Source of the DNA: Pseudomonas umsongensis | Lineage (GTDB): Bacteria > Pseudomonadota > Gammaproteobacteria > Pseudomonadales > Pseudomonadaceae | NCBI RefSeq assembly: GCF_002236105.1 | Contig: NZ_NIWU01000001.1 | Span: 310,001 to 374,000 of the forward strand | Length of the DNA stretch: 64,000 nucleotides | Direction of reading: 5' to 3' | Part shown: in pieces, positions 26,351 through 35,405 of the stretch | Layout: every line of letters begins with the position of its first letter | Position numbering within the stretch: position 1 is the stretch's first letter | Made by a program: the position numbers and the translations under genes | Notes under the pieces: generated by a model | The model's input: the letters and a program-made list of their open reading frames with translations, nothing else | Databases searched by the model: none | What the model was told of the DNA's origin: nothing

Positions 26351-26767
26351 ATGACCCAGCTCGACAAAGTCCTGTACACCGCAAAAACCCATACCACCGG
26401 CGGCCGGGACGGCGCCTCGCGCAGTTCCGACGGCATCCTGGACATCAAGCTGTCGTCGCCGGGCGCAGGCGGCGGTGGCACTAATCCGGAGCAGTTGTTC
26501 GCCGCCGGTTGGTCAGCCTGCTTCATTGGCGCGATGGGCGTGGCTGCCAAAGAACTGAAAGTGGCATTGCCCAAGGACGTGGCCGTCGATGCCGAGGTGG
26601 ACTTGGGTACCAATGAAGGCGGCTATCTTCTGCAGGCCCGGCTGAATGTGAGCCTGCCGGGGCTGGACCGCGAAACCGCACAGAAACTGGTCGACACCGG
26701 GCACAAGTATTGCCCGTACTCCAAGGCCACCCGCAACAACATCAACGTGACATTGAAGTTGGTCTGA
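26351..26767 (+). CDS. ohr: Organic hydroperoxide reductase Ohr
   Basis: A 138-residue OsmC/Ohr-family peroxidase. The two active cysteines lie in AGWSACFIGAMG (peroxidatic, about C60) and KYCPYSKATRNN (resolving, about C124), and the start YTAKTHTTGGRDG is diagnostic of Ohr rather than OsmC. It reduces organic hydroperoxides with lipoylated protein as electron donor, in the cytoplasm. ATG 26351 follows AGGAG at 26340-26344. The usual regulator gene ohrR is not adjacent here. A strong terminator hairpin follows at 26786. Confidence 0.95.
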   Translation: MTQLDKVLYTAKTHTTGGRDGASRSSDGILDIKLSSPGAGGGGTNPEQLFAAGWSACFIGAMGVAAKELKVALPKDVAVDAEVDLGTNEGGYLLQARLNVSLPGLDRETAQKLVDTGHKYCPYSKATRNNINVTLKLV

Positions 26768-26785
26768 TTTGAGATATAAAACGCG

Positions 26786-26819
26786 CTTGGCGACTGCTTG
26801 GAGAAGCAATGTCGCCAAG
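26786..26819 (+). terminator. Hairpin terminator after ohr
   Basis: CTTGGCGAC (26786-26794) pairs with GTCGCCAAG (26811-26819), and the inner TGCTT/AAGCA extends the stem, followed by an A/T-rich stretch. Located 19 bp past the ohr stop. Confidence 0.75.
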
Positions 26820-27439
26820 ACTCAATAAATATTAAATGATCAACAATGGGTTGTTAGTGTCGCAATGTTTGGAGGCTAAGTTGACCCGGAGAGCACAGGG
26901 GTCTTCCTGTGCCCGGGATGCTTGAAATCGACAAGCCCTGAAAATAGTATGACTGTTTGTTGGCGGGCAGCCCTCTCGCGATTGACCCCGCTTTTTACTC
27001 CACGACAACTAGTGGATCCAATTATAAGTGTCAACGCTCATGTAATCCAACGAACTCAGCTGTCATGGGCCTCAACGCGTAAGTTGATGACCGATCATCC
27101 ATGTCGGTGGCGTTCGATGCCGCTACCGCCTGTCGGTGCTGTGGTTAAAAAATGAACATTTTCGCGCTGTAGGCCTCAGATCCTGCAGCACGGCATCCAT
27201 GGCCGGCTCTCGCAATCGAAAAAAAGAAGCGGAATTAGAACCTCAAATGCAATTAATGCAGATGGGGATTTTTTTACCCGAAAATTGAGAGGTAGTAACT
27301 AAGATGTCATCAACTCCCTTACTGATCCAATAGGATATCAATAATAATCTATTGGTCGGTTTTCCTGTATGAGCAAGGTCGAGCGGAAAAGCCTGCTGAC
27401 TGACCGATCTGTACTGTCGAATAAGGTGGAGAGATACCC
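26820..27439. other. Intergenic stretch without a supported gene
   Basis: About 620 bp of mixed composition. A 77-codon frame at 26922-27155 has no ribosome site and no protein-like pattern. The right third is AT-rich and would hold the promoter of the membrane protein gene at 27440. I see no RNA gene or repeat here. Confidence 0.4.
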
Positions 27440-28087
27440 GTGACGATAAATACAATTATGAGCCTGATCGAACATAAAGAATTCATGGAGTTTTTACGGC
27501 TGGGCGTTGTTTACGTTCATTTGCTCGCCTGTTGTGTGGCGATAGGTTTGGTGTTGACCAGTGATATTGCAATGGTCAGGGATATATTGAAGCGCACAAT
27601 GTTCACTGAACATGACAATGCGCACATGGAAAGTCTTCAGAAGTCTGTCGTGGTTGCGTTGATCTGTCTATGGGTGACAGGCACTGCCATCATCGGCATC
27701 GACTACCTCGACAAAGGCCTGGAGTACTTCATGAATCCGAAGCTTCACGCCAAGGTGATCATTGTCGTGCTGCTGACCTATAACGGCATCCTGCTGCACC
27801 GACTCGTATTGCCGGCCCTGCAAAAGGCAGGCTCCTTGCTCGACCTCGAATTCAGCGCCCGAATGCTTGCCCTGTTTTGTGGGGCACTATCGGCGGTGTC
27901 GTGGCTGTACGCCGCCATGCTCGGCGTCGGCCGTCCTTTGGCCTGGAAATACTCGCTCTCCGATCTGTTGATGGCATACCCGGTTCTGATCATGCTCGGC
28001 TTCTTGACGATGCTGGCGCTGACTCAGCGAGCCAAGCGCCACAACACGTCCATCGCGCCGCAATGGGCGACGGCCGGCACGCATTGA
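27440..28087 (+). CDS. Inner-membrane protein, unknown function
   Basis: A 215-residue protein with five or six hydrophobic helices (for example LGVVYVHLLACCVAIGLVLT, VVVALICLWVTGTAIIG, VIIVVLLTYNGILLH, LLMAYPVLIMLGFLTMLAL). The long cytoplasmic-type loop LKRTMFTEHDNAHMESLQKS follows helix 1. Histidines in or near helices (VHLLACC, HAKVII, ILLHRL) recall small heme or copper membrane proteins, but I do not assign a family. GTG 27440 follows AAGGTGGAGAG, a good ribosome site. It is a single gene ended by a long hairpin at 28134. Confidence 0.7.
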   Translation: MTINTIMSLIEHKEFMEFLRLGVVYVHLLACCVAIGLVLTSDIAMVRDILKRTMFTEHDNAHMESLQKSVVVALICLWVTGTAIIGIDYLDKGLEYFMNPKLHAKVIIVVLLTYNGILLHRLVLPALQKAGSLLDLEFSARMLALFCGALSAVSWLYAAMLGVGRPLAWKYSLSDLLMAYPVLIMLGFLTMLALTQRAKRHNTSIAPQWATAGTH

Positions 28088-28133
28088 CAGGGTGATGCGC
28101 GAGCGCCTGGCGCGTTGGCGCAGAAGTGGAAAA

Positions 28134-28176
28134 AGGTCCTGGCGCCAGATTTTGCGGAGTAATGTCGCCAGGACCT
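28134..28176 (+). terminator. Long hairpin after the membrane protein gene
   Basis: AGGTCCTGGCG (28134-28144) and CGCCAGGACCT (28166-28176) form an 11-bp perfect stem with a 21-base loop. No T-run follows. The rest of 28088-28451 holds no supported gene, only the leader of the LysR gene. Confidence 0.55.
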
Positions 28177-28451
28177 GAAAGCATCCGCCGCACAGGCCAT
28201 GTGTCACAACCCCGACAGGGAGTTCGTGGGGCGCCAAGGGGCACCCTTGGGCCTGCTGTGCATCGGGGCGATGCTGGCCGGCCTCATCGGGCTCAAACGG
28301 TTGCAGTCGAATCCAGGCTCGATCTTCGTTGACAGGCAGGCTCGCCGGCGGAGATGGCCTTGAGTGAGTGTGTTTTTTGCCGCTGTGCACCTGCAACGAC
28401 AGGGGCTAGACTGCCGCGATAAAACCAAAATAACGACGTGACCTGCCTTGT

Positions 28452-29369
28452 ATGAAAATCCACCCGTTACCCCCCCTCAACAGCTTGGTCGCGTTTGAAG
28501 CGGCAGCGCGCCATTTGAGTTTTACCCTGGCGGCACAAGAATTGAACGTCACCCAAGGGGCAATCAGTCGACAAGTCCGCCTGCTTGAAGACTACTTGGG
28601 CAAGGTCCTGTTCGAACGCACCACCCGCACGATTCACCTGAGCCCGGCAGCCAGCCAATACTACGAGACGGTCCGTGCGTCACTGCTGCAGGTTGCCCAG
28701 GCTACCGGTGAAATTCGCCATTGGCAGGGCGCCGAGCAGGTGACGGTCGCCACCAGTACGGCGATGGCTTCACTGTGGCTGTTGCCAAAAGTGAGTGAGT
28801 TTCAACGCGAGAACGAAGAGATCGATCTTCGAATCATCGCCCATGACCAGGTCAAGGATTTCTCTCGCCTCGATTGTGACCTGGCCTTGTATTACTGCCG
28901 GACACCGCCCAGGGACATGCAGGTCACGCCGTTGTTTTCCGAAGAGGTGTTCCCGGTGTGCAGCCCCGCTTACCTGGCCAGGCATCCGGCCTTGAACAAG
29001 CCCGAGGACCTTGCTGCCTGCACCTGGTTGTTCCTCGACGACCCCCAGCGTGACTGGATTGGCTGGCCCGAATGGTTCCGCAACCTGGGCCTGAAAAGCG
29101 TCGAACCCAAACGCCGGATCAATATCAATAGCTATTCGATGCTGATCCAGTCTGCTATCAGCGGACAGGGTATCGCGCTGGCCTGGTCCAACCTGGTCGA
29201 CGATTACCTGCATACGGGGGCCTTGGTGCGACCGCTCGACACGGTTTTGTGCACCGATGCGCAGTTCTGCTTGCTGGAGCCCTTGGCGCGTGGCGGTATG
29301 CGGCAAAGTGTAAAACGCTTTCGCAGTTGGCTGATGAATCAACTTCCAGCGCCGCAGGACACCAAGTAA
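28452..29369 (+). CDS. LysR-family regulator, GcvA-like
   Basis: A 305-residue LysR regulator. The N-terminal winged HTH reads LNSLVAFEAAARHLSFTLAAQELNVTQGAISRQ, a GcvA/AmpR-type sequence, then LLEDYLGKVLFERTTRTI. The effector domain (90-300) has the usual STAMASLWLLPKVSEFQ and ISGQGIALAW blocks. It stands 253 bp upstream of the Rieske oxygenase gene on the same strand, so it is the likely activator of the 29.6-38.5 kb amine catabolic cluster. The inducer is unknown. Neighbour-based function is inference. Confidence 0.9.
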   Translation: MKIHPLPPLNSLVAFEAAARHLSFTLAAQELNVTQGAISRQVRLLEDYLGKVLFERTTRTIHLSPAASQYYETVRASLLQVAQATGEIRHWQGAEQVTVATSTAMASLWLLPKVSEFQRENEEIDLRIIAHDQVKDFSRLDCDLALYYCRTPPRDMQVTPLFSEEVFPVCSPAYLARHPALNKPEDLAACTWLFLDDPQRDWIGWPEWFRNLGLKSVEPKRRININSYSMLIQSAISGQGIALAWSNLVDDYLHTGALVRPLDTVLCTDAQFCLLEPLARGGMRQSVKRFRSWLMNQLPAPQDTK

Positions 29370-29622
29370 CGAAGTGGTCATGGCTAATCGTCAGTCGAAC
29401 TGAATCACCTTCAGTTTTAATCCCTCGAACCCTCGGTATTTTCAATGCCGAGCGGCCACATTGCATGCGCTGACTTCCTGATTATTTATGACAGAAAGTC
29501 ATGAATGGCGCCGGAAATATCGTTTGTCGAGCCCCCTCTGTTTTCCCAAACTTGCTGCCAGCGGACCTTGGCCCATGTGCCTGCCGACCCTTCAATACCG
29601 TGCCCAGCAGGGGAGAACAATA

Positions 29623-30810
29623 ATGAGCAGCATCCAGCAAATTCCTGTGCATCAACTTGAAACCGTCCTTAATCCGATTCATGAAGCGACCGGCCTCGGC
29701 AACGAGTTCTACACCGAACAACGCTACTTCGAGCTCGAGCGCGATCAGGTCATGGGTAAAACCTGGGCGTGTGTCGGTTTCGCCAGCGACCTGGGCAAGG
29801 CCGGTTCGGTCAAGCCTGTCGATTTCATGGGGTTGCCGTTGCTGCTGATGCGCAACCGTGAAGGCCTGGTGCAGGTGTTCCATAACGTTTGCAGCCACCG
29901 CGGCATGAAGCTGGTGGAGGAGGCCGGTGAGGTACAAGGCGTCATCCGTTGCCCTTACCATTCCTGGACCTACGACCTCAACGGCGGCCTGCGTGGCACG
30001 CCCCATGTCGGCGGCATCGACCAGCACAAGGACGAACGCTTCGCCTGTGAAAAACATGGCCTGAAAGCCATCCGCAGCGCGATCTGGATGGACATGGTGT
30101 TCATCAACCTGTCCGGTGAAGCACAACCGCTCGAGGACATGCTGGCGCCCCTGACCCAACGCTGGACGCAGTTTCTCGGCGAAGACGGCATGAGCCTGCT
30201 GCGCCGCCGCCCTGGCCATGACGCCACGACGCTGGACATCAACTGCAACTGGAAGCTGGCGGTCGAGAATTACTGCGAGGCCTATCACCTGCCGTGGGTG
30301 CACCCGAGCCTGAACTCGTACTCGCGCCTGGAAGACCACTACAACATCATTTTCGACCAGCACTTCGCCGGCCAGGGCAGCTACGCCTACAACCTGTCGG
30401 ACGTCGCCGGCACGCATTTGCCGAAATTTCCCGCCTGGCCGCTGGATCGCCTGCGCAACGCCGAGTATGTCGCGTTCTTCCCTAACGTCCTGCTCGGCAT
30501 CCAGGCTGACCATGCCTTCGCCATGCAGCTGGAGCCGGTTTCGCCGGGACGCACGATCGAACATTTGCGCCTGTTCTATGTGGGCGACGACGCCGCCACC
30601 AGCGAGGAGTTCAGCGCTTGCCGCGAGGCGATCCTGGAGTCCTGGAAAGTGGTGTTCGCTGAAGACATCAGCTCGGTCGAAGGCATGCAGAAAGGCCGTC
30701 ATTCCCCAGGCTACAGGGGTGGGGCGTTCTCTCCGGAAATGGACATTCCGACGCATTTCTTCCACCAGTGGGCCGCCCGTCAACTGCTCGCCACCACGCC
30801 GTCTGCCTGA
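29623..30810 (+). CDS. Rieske non-heme iron oxygenase, GbcA/CntA-like alpha subunit
   Basis: A 395-residue ring-hydroxylating-type oxygenase. The Rieske [2Fe-2S] ligands are CSH (C90, H92) and CPYH (C110, H113). The mononuclear iron site is ENYCEAYHLPWVH with H222 and H227. The overall layout resembles the glycine betaine (GbcA), carnitine (CntA) and choline monooxygenase branch that attacks quaternary ammonium compounds, rather than aromatic dioxygenases. ATG 29623 follows GGGGAG, and the longer frame to 29488 has no ribosome site. The neighbours (aldehyde dehydrogenase, rubredoxin reductase, amine oxidase, BCCT carrier) fit removal of a side chain from a quaternary amine. The exact substrate is unknown. 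Confidence 0.85.
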   Translation: MSSIQQIPVHQLETVLNPIHEATGLGNEFYTEQRYFELERDQVMGKTWACVGFASDLGKAGSVKPVDFMGLPLLLMRNREGLVQVFHNVCSHRGMKLVEEAGEVQGVIRCPYHSWTYDLNGGLRGTPHVGGIDQHKDERFACEKHGLKAIRSAIWMDMVFINLSGEAQPLEDMLAPLTQRWTQFLGEDGMSLLRRRPGHDATTLDINCNWKLAVENYCEAYHLPWVHPSLNSYSRLEDHYNIIFDQHFAGQGSYAYNLSDVAGTHLPKFPAWPLDRLRNAEYVAFFPNVLLGIQADHAFAMQLEPVSPGRTIEHLRLFYVGDDAATSEEFSACREAILESWKVVFAEDISSVEGMQKGRHSPGYRGGAFSPEMDIPTHFFHQWAARQLLATTPSA

Positions 30811-30822
30811 GGAGGTTGTCCC

Positions 30823-32268
30823 ATGTATCCGATAGCCTCTCACTGGCTCAATTACATCGACGGTCAATGGTGCGACAGCGCCCAGCGCCTGGCGGTCAAC
30901 AACCCCGGTACGGCGGAGCCGCTCGCGACCATCGCCCAGGCCACCGTCGACGATGCCGAGCGCGCATTGCTGGCTGCCCGCCGCTGTGCCGACAGCGGTG
31001 AGTTGAACCGTGTGCGTCCGGCGCAGCGCGTCACCTGGTTGCTGCGCATTGCCGAGGAAATTCGCGCCGTGGCCGATGAGGGCGCCTGGGTGCTGTGCCA
31101 GGAAAACGGCAAGCGCCTGAGCGATGCCCGGGACGAGTTCATCGAGGCGGCGCGCTACTTCGAGTATTACGCCGGCATGGCCGACAAGATCGAGGGCACG
31201 TCGATCCCGTTGGGCAATGGCTACATGGACTTTACCCTGTACGACCCGATGGGCGTTTCGGCACAGATCGTTCCGTGGAACTTCCCGGTGTCGATCTGCG
31301 CCCGTTCGCTGGCGCCGGCCCTGGCGGCGGGCAATGCGGTGGTCATCAAGTCCCCCGAGCTTTCACCGCTGGGCATGTGCGTACTAATCCGCGCTATTGC
31401 CAAGGCCGGCTTGCCCGACGGTGCGGTCAACCTGATTTGCGGCCGCGGCCGCGAAGTCGGCGCGTATCTGGTCAGCCATCGTGCTGTCGACCAGATCGTG
31501 TTCACCGGTTCTGTACCAACGGGCCAGTCGATCCTGCGCGATGCCGCGCAGCATGCGATTCCCAGTGTAATGGAGCTGGGCGGCAAGTCCGCGGCGATCG
31601 CCTTTTCCGATGCAAACCGCGAGCAACTGCTGGCCAGCGTCCAGTCGGGCATTTTCTTCAACGCCGGCCAGGTCTGTTCGGCGATGTCGCGCCTGTTGGT
31701 GCAACGCGACATTTATGAAGAGGTAGTCGAGGCCGTCGTCGCCATGGCCGAGGGGCTCAGCGTCGGCCTGGGGCAGGACAACGCAGACCTCACCCCCGTG
31801 GTCAGCGCCGGGCAACTGGCGGGTATCGAAGCCTTGTGCCGCCGCGCAGTGGAAGACGGCGCGGTGGCGGTCACCGGTGGTGAAGCATTCGCTGACCGGG
31901 CCGGGCATTTCATGCGCCCGACCGTGTTCCGCGACGTTACCCCGCAGATGTGCATTGCCCAGGAAGAAGTGTTCGGGCCAGTCCTGGCGATCCTGCCGTT
32001 CGACACCGAAGAAGAGGCGATTGCCATCGCCAATGGCACTGAATTCGGCCTGGTGGCCGGCGTGTTCACCCAGGACATCAGCCGCGCCATGCGCTGCACG
32101 CGTCGCCTGAAATCCGGCCAGGTGTTCGTCAACGAATGGTATGCCGGTGGCATTGAAACGCCTTTTGGCGGCGTTGGGTTGTCAGGCTTTGGCCGGGAAA
32201 AGGGCCAGGAAGCCTTGTACAGCTATGTGCGCACCAAAAACGTGGCGATCCGGGTCGCCGGGGAGTGA
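30823..32268 (+). CDS. NAD(P)-dependent aldehyde dehydrogenase
   Basis: A 481-residue aldehyde dehydrogenase, the usual family length. PWNFP, the catalytic glutamate in MELGGKS, and the catalytic C285 in FFNAGQVCSAMSR are present, as is EEVFGPVLAI. It starts 12 bp after the oxygenase gene, so it is in the same operon and should oxidise the aldehyde formed by oxygenase cleavage, as in choline or carnitine breakdown. The active-site residues are complete. Substrate not deducible from the sequence alone. Confidence 0.9.
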   Translation: MYPIASHWLNYIDGQWCDSAQRLAVNNPGTAEPLATIAQATVDDAERALLAARRCADSGELNRVRPAQRVTWLLRIAEEIRAVADEGAWVLCQENGKRLSDARDEFIEAARYFEYYAGMADKIEGTSIPLGNGYMDFTLYDPMGVSAQIVPWNFPVSICARSLAPALAAGNAVVIKSPELSPLGMCVLIRAIAKAGLPDGAVNLICGRGREVGAYLVSHRAVDQIVFTGSVPTGQSILRDAAQHAIPSVMELGGKSAAIAFSDANREQLLASVQSGIFFNAGQVCSAMSRLLVQRDIYEEVVEAVVAMAEGLSVGLGQDNADLTPVVSAGQLAGIEALCRRAVEDGAVAVTGGEAFADRAGHFMRPTVFRDVTPQMCIAQEEVFGPVLAILPFDTEEEAIAIANGTEFGLVAGVFTQDISRAMRCTRRLKSGQVFVNEWYAGGIETPFGGVGLSGFGREKGQEALYSYVRTKNVAIRVAGE

Positions 32269-32273
32269 GTAGC

Positions 32274-33671
32274 ATGTTCAAGACTTGGCTTTGCATCGTG
32301 TGTGGCCTGATTTACGACGAAGCACTGGGATGGCCGCAGGACGGCATCGTCGCCGGCACCCGCTGGGAAGATGTCCCCGAAGACTGGATGTGCCCTGAAT
32401 GCCACGTGGGCAAGTCTGATTTCGATATGCTCGATATCAGTGAGTACACTCAGGCGGCCACGGTTGCCAGCGTGCCGGTCAGCGCGCCACCGCTGGCTGT
32501 TGCCGCGCCGTCGCCACGCCAGCCGATCGTCATCATCGGCAGCGGTTATGCCGGTTACGGCCTGGCCCAGGCGTTGCGCAAGGCCGACCCCAAGGTCGAG
32601 ATCCGCGTGCTGACCCAGGAGTCCGGTCACCTGTACTCCAAGCCCGCGCTTTCGATCGGGTTGTCCCAGGGCAAGAGCGCCGAAGCCTTGTCCGGCGAAA
32701 CGCCACTGGCCATCGAGCAGCGTCTGAACCTGCGGGTTTATCCGCACTGCAAGGTGCTGGGCATCGACAGTACGGCACGGCGCCTGCGCACCAGTTTCGG
32801 TGACATGGAATACGGCCAGTTGGTCCTCGCCAGCGGTGCGCAACCGATTCGCTTGCCGATCCAGGGCGATACTTCAGCGCTGATCAGCGTCAACAATCTG
32901 CAGGACTACCAGGGGTTTCGTGAGCGCCTGGGCGGCGTGCGGCGCGTCGCCATTCTCGGGGACGGCCTGATCGGCTGCGAGTTTGCCAACGATCTGGCCC
33001 ATAACGGTTTTGACGTCGATGTCATCGGCCTGGGCCGCTGGCCGATGGAGCGCCTGTTGCCCGCCGAGGCCGGGCAGATGCTGCAATATGCGCTGGGTGA
33101 ACTCGGGGTGCGGTGGCATTTGCAGAACACGCTGCAGGCCATCGACTCCAGTGGGCAGGGCTATCGCCTGACGCTCGCCGATGGTCGCACCCTCGAGGTG
33201 GACCTGGTGTTGTCCGCCGTTGGTCTGCGCCCCGACCTGAGCCTGGCCGAGAGCGCCGGCGTGGCGGTTGGACGCGGCATTCAAGTCAACGCCCAGCTGC
33301 AAACCTCAGTACCGGGCATCTATGCCCTGGGTGACTGCATCGAGATCGGCGGGCAACTGCTGCCTTACCTGGCACCGATCAACCAGGGCATCCAGGCCCT
33401 GAGCAAAACCCTGCTCGGCCAACCGACCGCCGTCGACTACCCCTTGATGCCCGTCACGGTTAAAACCCCGGCCGCGCCGCTGTGTCTGTTGGCGCCTGCC
33501 AGCGCCTGCGAGGGTCAATGGCGCTGTACGCCGACCGAGGATGGCTTGAGTGCCGGTTTCTACGATGACCGCGGCCAGCTCAATGGTTTTGTCCTGCTTG
33601 GACGCCAAGCGCAAACGCAACGCAGCGCATTGCTGCAGTCCTGTCAGCACTCTCAGCAGGCAGTTGCCTGA
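32274..33671 (+). CDS. Rubredoxin fused to FAD-dependent rubredoxin-type reductase
   Basis: A 465-residue fusion. Residues 1-53 are rubredoxin with the iron ligands C7, C10, C40 and C43 (CIVCG and CPECH). A linker of about 35 Ala/Pro-rich residues leads to an NAD(P)H/FAD pyridine nucleotide-disulfide reductase with IVIIGSGYAGYG (FAD), VAILGDGLIGCEFA (NADH) and GIYALGDC. It follows the aldehyde dehydrogenase by five bases and uses ATG 32274 with GGGGAG. It is the probable electron donor to the Rieske oxygenase. Characterised GbcA/CntA partners are ferredoxin reductases of another fold, so this donor would be unusual. Confidence 0.9.
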   Translation: MFKTWLCIVCGLIYDEALGWPQDGIVAGTRWEDVPEDWMCPECHVGKSDFDMLDISEYTQAATVASVPVSAPPLAVAAPSPRQPIVIIGSGYAGYGLAQALRKADPKVEIRVLTQESGHLYSKPALSIGLSQGKSAEALSGETPLAIEQRLNLRVYPHCKVLGIDSTARRLRTSFGDMEYGQLVLASGAQPIRLPIQGDTSALISVNNLQDYQGFRERLGGVRRVAILGDGLIGCEFANDLAHNGFDVDVIGLGRWPMERLLPAEAGQMLQYALGELGVRWHLQNTLQAIDSSGQGYRLTLADGRTLEVDLVLSAVGLRPDLSLAESAGVAVGRGIQVNAQLQTSVPGIYALGDCIEIGGQLLPYLAPINQGIQALSKTLLGQPTAVDYPLMPVTVKTPAAPLCLLAPASACEGQWRCTPTEDGLSAGFYDDRGQLNGFVLLGRQAQTQRSALLQSCQHSQQAVA

Positions 33672-33681
33672 GGCCAGACAC

Positions 33682-35010
33682 ATGAAAAACACGATCAACC
33701 TGCCTTACGACGATGCGAGTTGCGGCTGGTATGCAGCGTTGCCCGATCAACCGGCCTGCAGACGCCTGTCCGGCGAACAGCGTGCCGACTACGCCGTCAT
33801 CGGCGCAGGCTTTGCCGGCCTGGCGGCAGCACGTCGCCTGGCCGAGCATCATCCGCAAGCCCGTATCCTGTTGGTGGATGCGCAACGGGTCGCCCATGGG
33901 GCCTCGGGGCGCAACTCGGGATTCGTGATCGACCTGCCGCACAAGTTCGCCCTCGAGCATCCGGACCCCGCGCACAAACAGCGCTTGCTATCGCTCAACC
34001 GCGCCGCGATTGCGCAGCTGCAAGGCCTGGTCGAAACCCGTGGGATCGATTGCCAGTGGTCCCATGCCGGTAAATATCAAGGCGCCGTCGGCGAGCGTGG
34101 CCTGGCTTACCTGGATCATTTCGAACGCCTGATGAGCGACCTCGGCGAACCGTTTCGCCGGGCCGATAGCGCGGAGCTGGCCAAGGTGTTGGGCACCGGC
34201 CATTATCGCGGCGCCATCTACACTCCCGGCTGCTACCTGATGCAACCGGCGGCGCTTGTCACGGGCCTGGCCCGGACCTTGCCGGCCAACGTCGAATTGC
34301 TGGAAGAATCACCCATCCAGCGGCTGGAGCGCGACGGCCGTGGCGGCTGGATCTTGCACGGCACGGCAGGGCAGATACGTACCCCGCAGTTGCTCCTGGG
34401 CACGAGCATCTTCACCCAGGAGTTCGGCTACCTGCGCAATCGCCTGTTGCCGGTCATGACCTTCGCCAGTTGGACCCGTCCCCTGACCGATGCGGAGCTG
34501 GCGACCTATGGCGGCCAACTGGACTGGGGACTGACCCCGGCGGATCACGCCGGCACCACCGTGCGCATGACCCAGGACCGCCGCCTGATTATCCGCAACA
34601 CCTACAAGCACGTGCCCAAATACGGTCGCAGCACCAGCGATGCCATGCGTTCGAAAGTGCAGGATTCGCATCGCAAGGCCTTCATGGCGCGCTTCCCGCA
34701 GTTGGCGCAGGTGCCTTTCAGTCATACCTGGGGCGGCGTCTACGCCATCTCGCGTAACTTCACCAACTTCTTTGGCGAACTGGAAAACGGTGTCTACGCG
34801 TCGGCGTGCGACAACGGCGTCGGTGCCGCCTGGGGCACCATCTCCGGGACAATGCTGGCTGATCTCGCGGTGGGTGCCGAATCTGCCCAGCTCAACGATA
34901 TCCGTGCGGTGACCGGCATGCCGTCGCTCAACCCGCCAGAACCCTTCCTTGGCCTTGGCGTTCGTTCGCGCATTCGCCTGGCGGCCTGGAACAGCCGGAG
35001 CGAGCTATGA
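33682..35010 (+). CDS. FAD-dependent amine/amino-acid oxidase (DadA/PuuB-like)
   Basis: A 442-residue DAO-superfamily flavoenzyme: DYAVIGAGFAGLAAARRL is the FAD dinucleotide fold at about residues 34-51, GASGRNSGFV the second flavin contact, and the C-terminal HTWGGVYAISRNFTNFFG and GVYASACDNGVGAAWGT complete the domain. The PuuB/OrdL-type enzymes oxidise secondary or primary amines such as glutamylputrescine or N-methyl amino acids. It lies in the operon after the rubredoxin reductase, with an ATG at 33682, and its stop overlaps the cupin gene start by four bases. It likely removes the amine or a methyl group of an intermediate. Confidence 0.85.
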   Translation: MKNTINLPYDDASCGWYAALPDQPACRRLSGEQRADYAVIGAGFAGLAAARRLAEHHPQARILLVDAQRVAHGASGRNSGFVIDLPHKFALEHPDPAHKQRLLSLNRAAIAQLQGLVETRGIDCQWSHAGKYQGAVGERGLAYLDHFERLMSDLGEPFRRADSAELAKVLGTGHYRGAIYTPGCYLMQPAALVTGLARTLPANVELLEESPIQRLERDGRGGWILHGTAGQIRTPQLLLGTSIFTQEFGYLRNRLLPVMTFASWTRPLTDAELATYGGQLDWGLTPADHAGTTVRMTQDRRLIIRNTYKHVPKYGRSTSDAMRSKVQDSHRKAFMARFPQLAQVPFSHTWGGVYAISRNFTNFFGELENGVYASACDNGVGAAWGTISGTMLADLAVGAESAQLNDIRAVTGMPSLNPPEPFLGLGVRSRIRLAAWNSRSEL

Positions 35011-35378
35011 GCCCGGCGGATAAAGGCAGCCGCCGGGTGCTGCGCATCGACCATCGGGACCTGGACTTTACCGTTCGAGGTGGCCCGCCAGGCGCCGCGT
35101 ATGTGGCGCGAGCCCTCAGCAACGAAGTCTCGCCGAACATCGGTGTGGGTTTTGCCCGCTGGGAAGGGGCGCAAGTGGCCTGGACGGTGCTGTATGACGA
35201 GGTGATTTTCGTCATCGAAGGCTGCTTCGAGTTGCAGGTCGGCGACGAGCTGTTTGCCGTCACACCCGGCCAGTTGCTGTGGATTCCCGAAGGCACCGAA
35301 CTGGTTTACGGCGGACACGCGTTGTTCGGGTATGTGGTTCACCCGGGCAACTGGAAGCAACTGCACGGTTTGGCTTGA
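35007..35378 (+). CDS. EutQ-like cupin
   Basis: A 123-residue single cupin. The pattern ALSNEVSPNIGVGFARWEG, TVLYDEVIFVIEG and LLWIPEGTELVYGG follows the C-terminal domain of ethanolamine-utilisation EutQ. The metal-binding His residues of typical cupins are mostly missing, as in EutQ. Its start overlaps the oxidase stop (ATGA). In Pseudomonas such stand-alone cupins occur in amino-alcohol and betaine catabolic operons; their biochemical role is not settled. Confidence 0.75.
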   Translation: MSPADKGSRRVLRIDHRDLDFTVRGGPPGAAYVARALSNEVSPNIGVGFARWEGAQVAWTVLYDEVIFVIEGCFELQVGDELFAVTPGQLLWIPEGTELVYGGHALFGYVVHPGNWKQLHGLA

Positions 35379-35405
35379 ACCACCTTTATTCAGGGAGTCG
35401 GTACG

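Noticed and set aside
27008..27019. ACTAGTGGATCC, identical to a cloning-vector polylinker piece
   Set aside because: Only 12 bases match and the flanks are not vector-like, so coincidence is the simpler explanation; contamination cannot be fully excluded.
29482..30867. 461-codon open frame on the minus strand
   Set aside because: Antisense to the Rieske oxygenase gene; GC-rich third-position shadow with no protein pattern.
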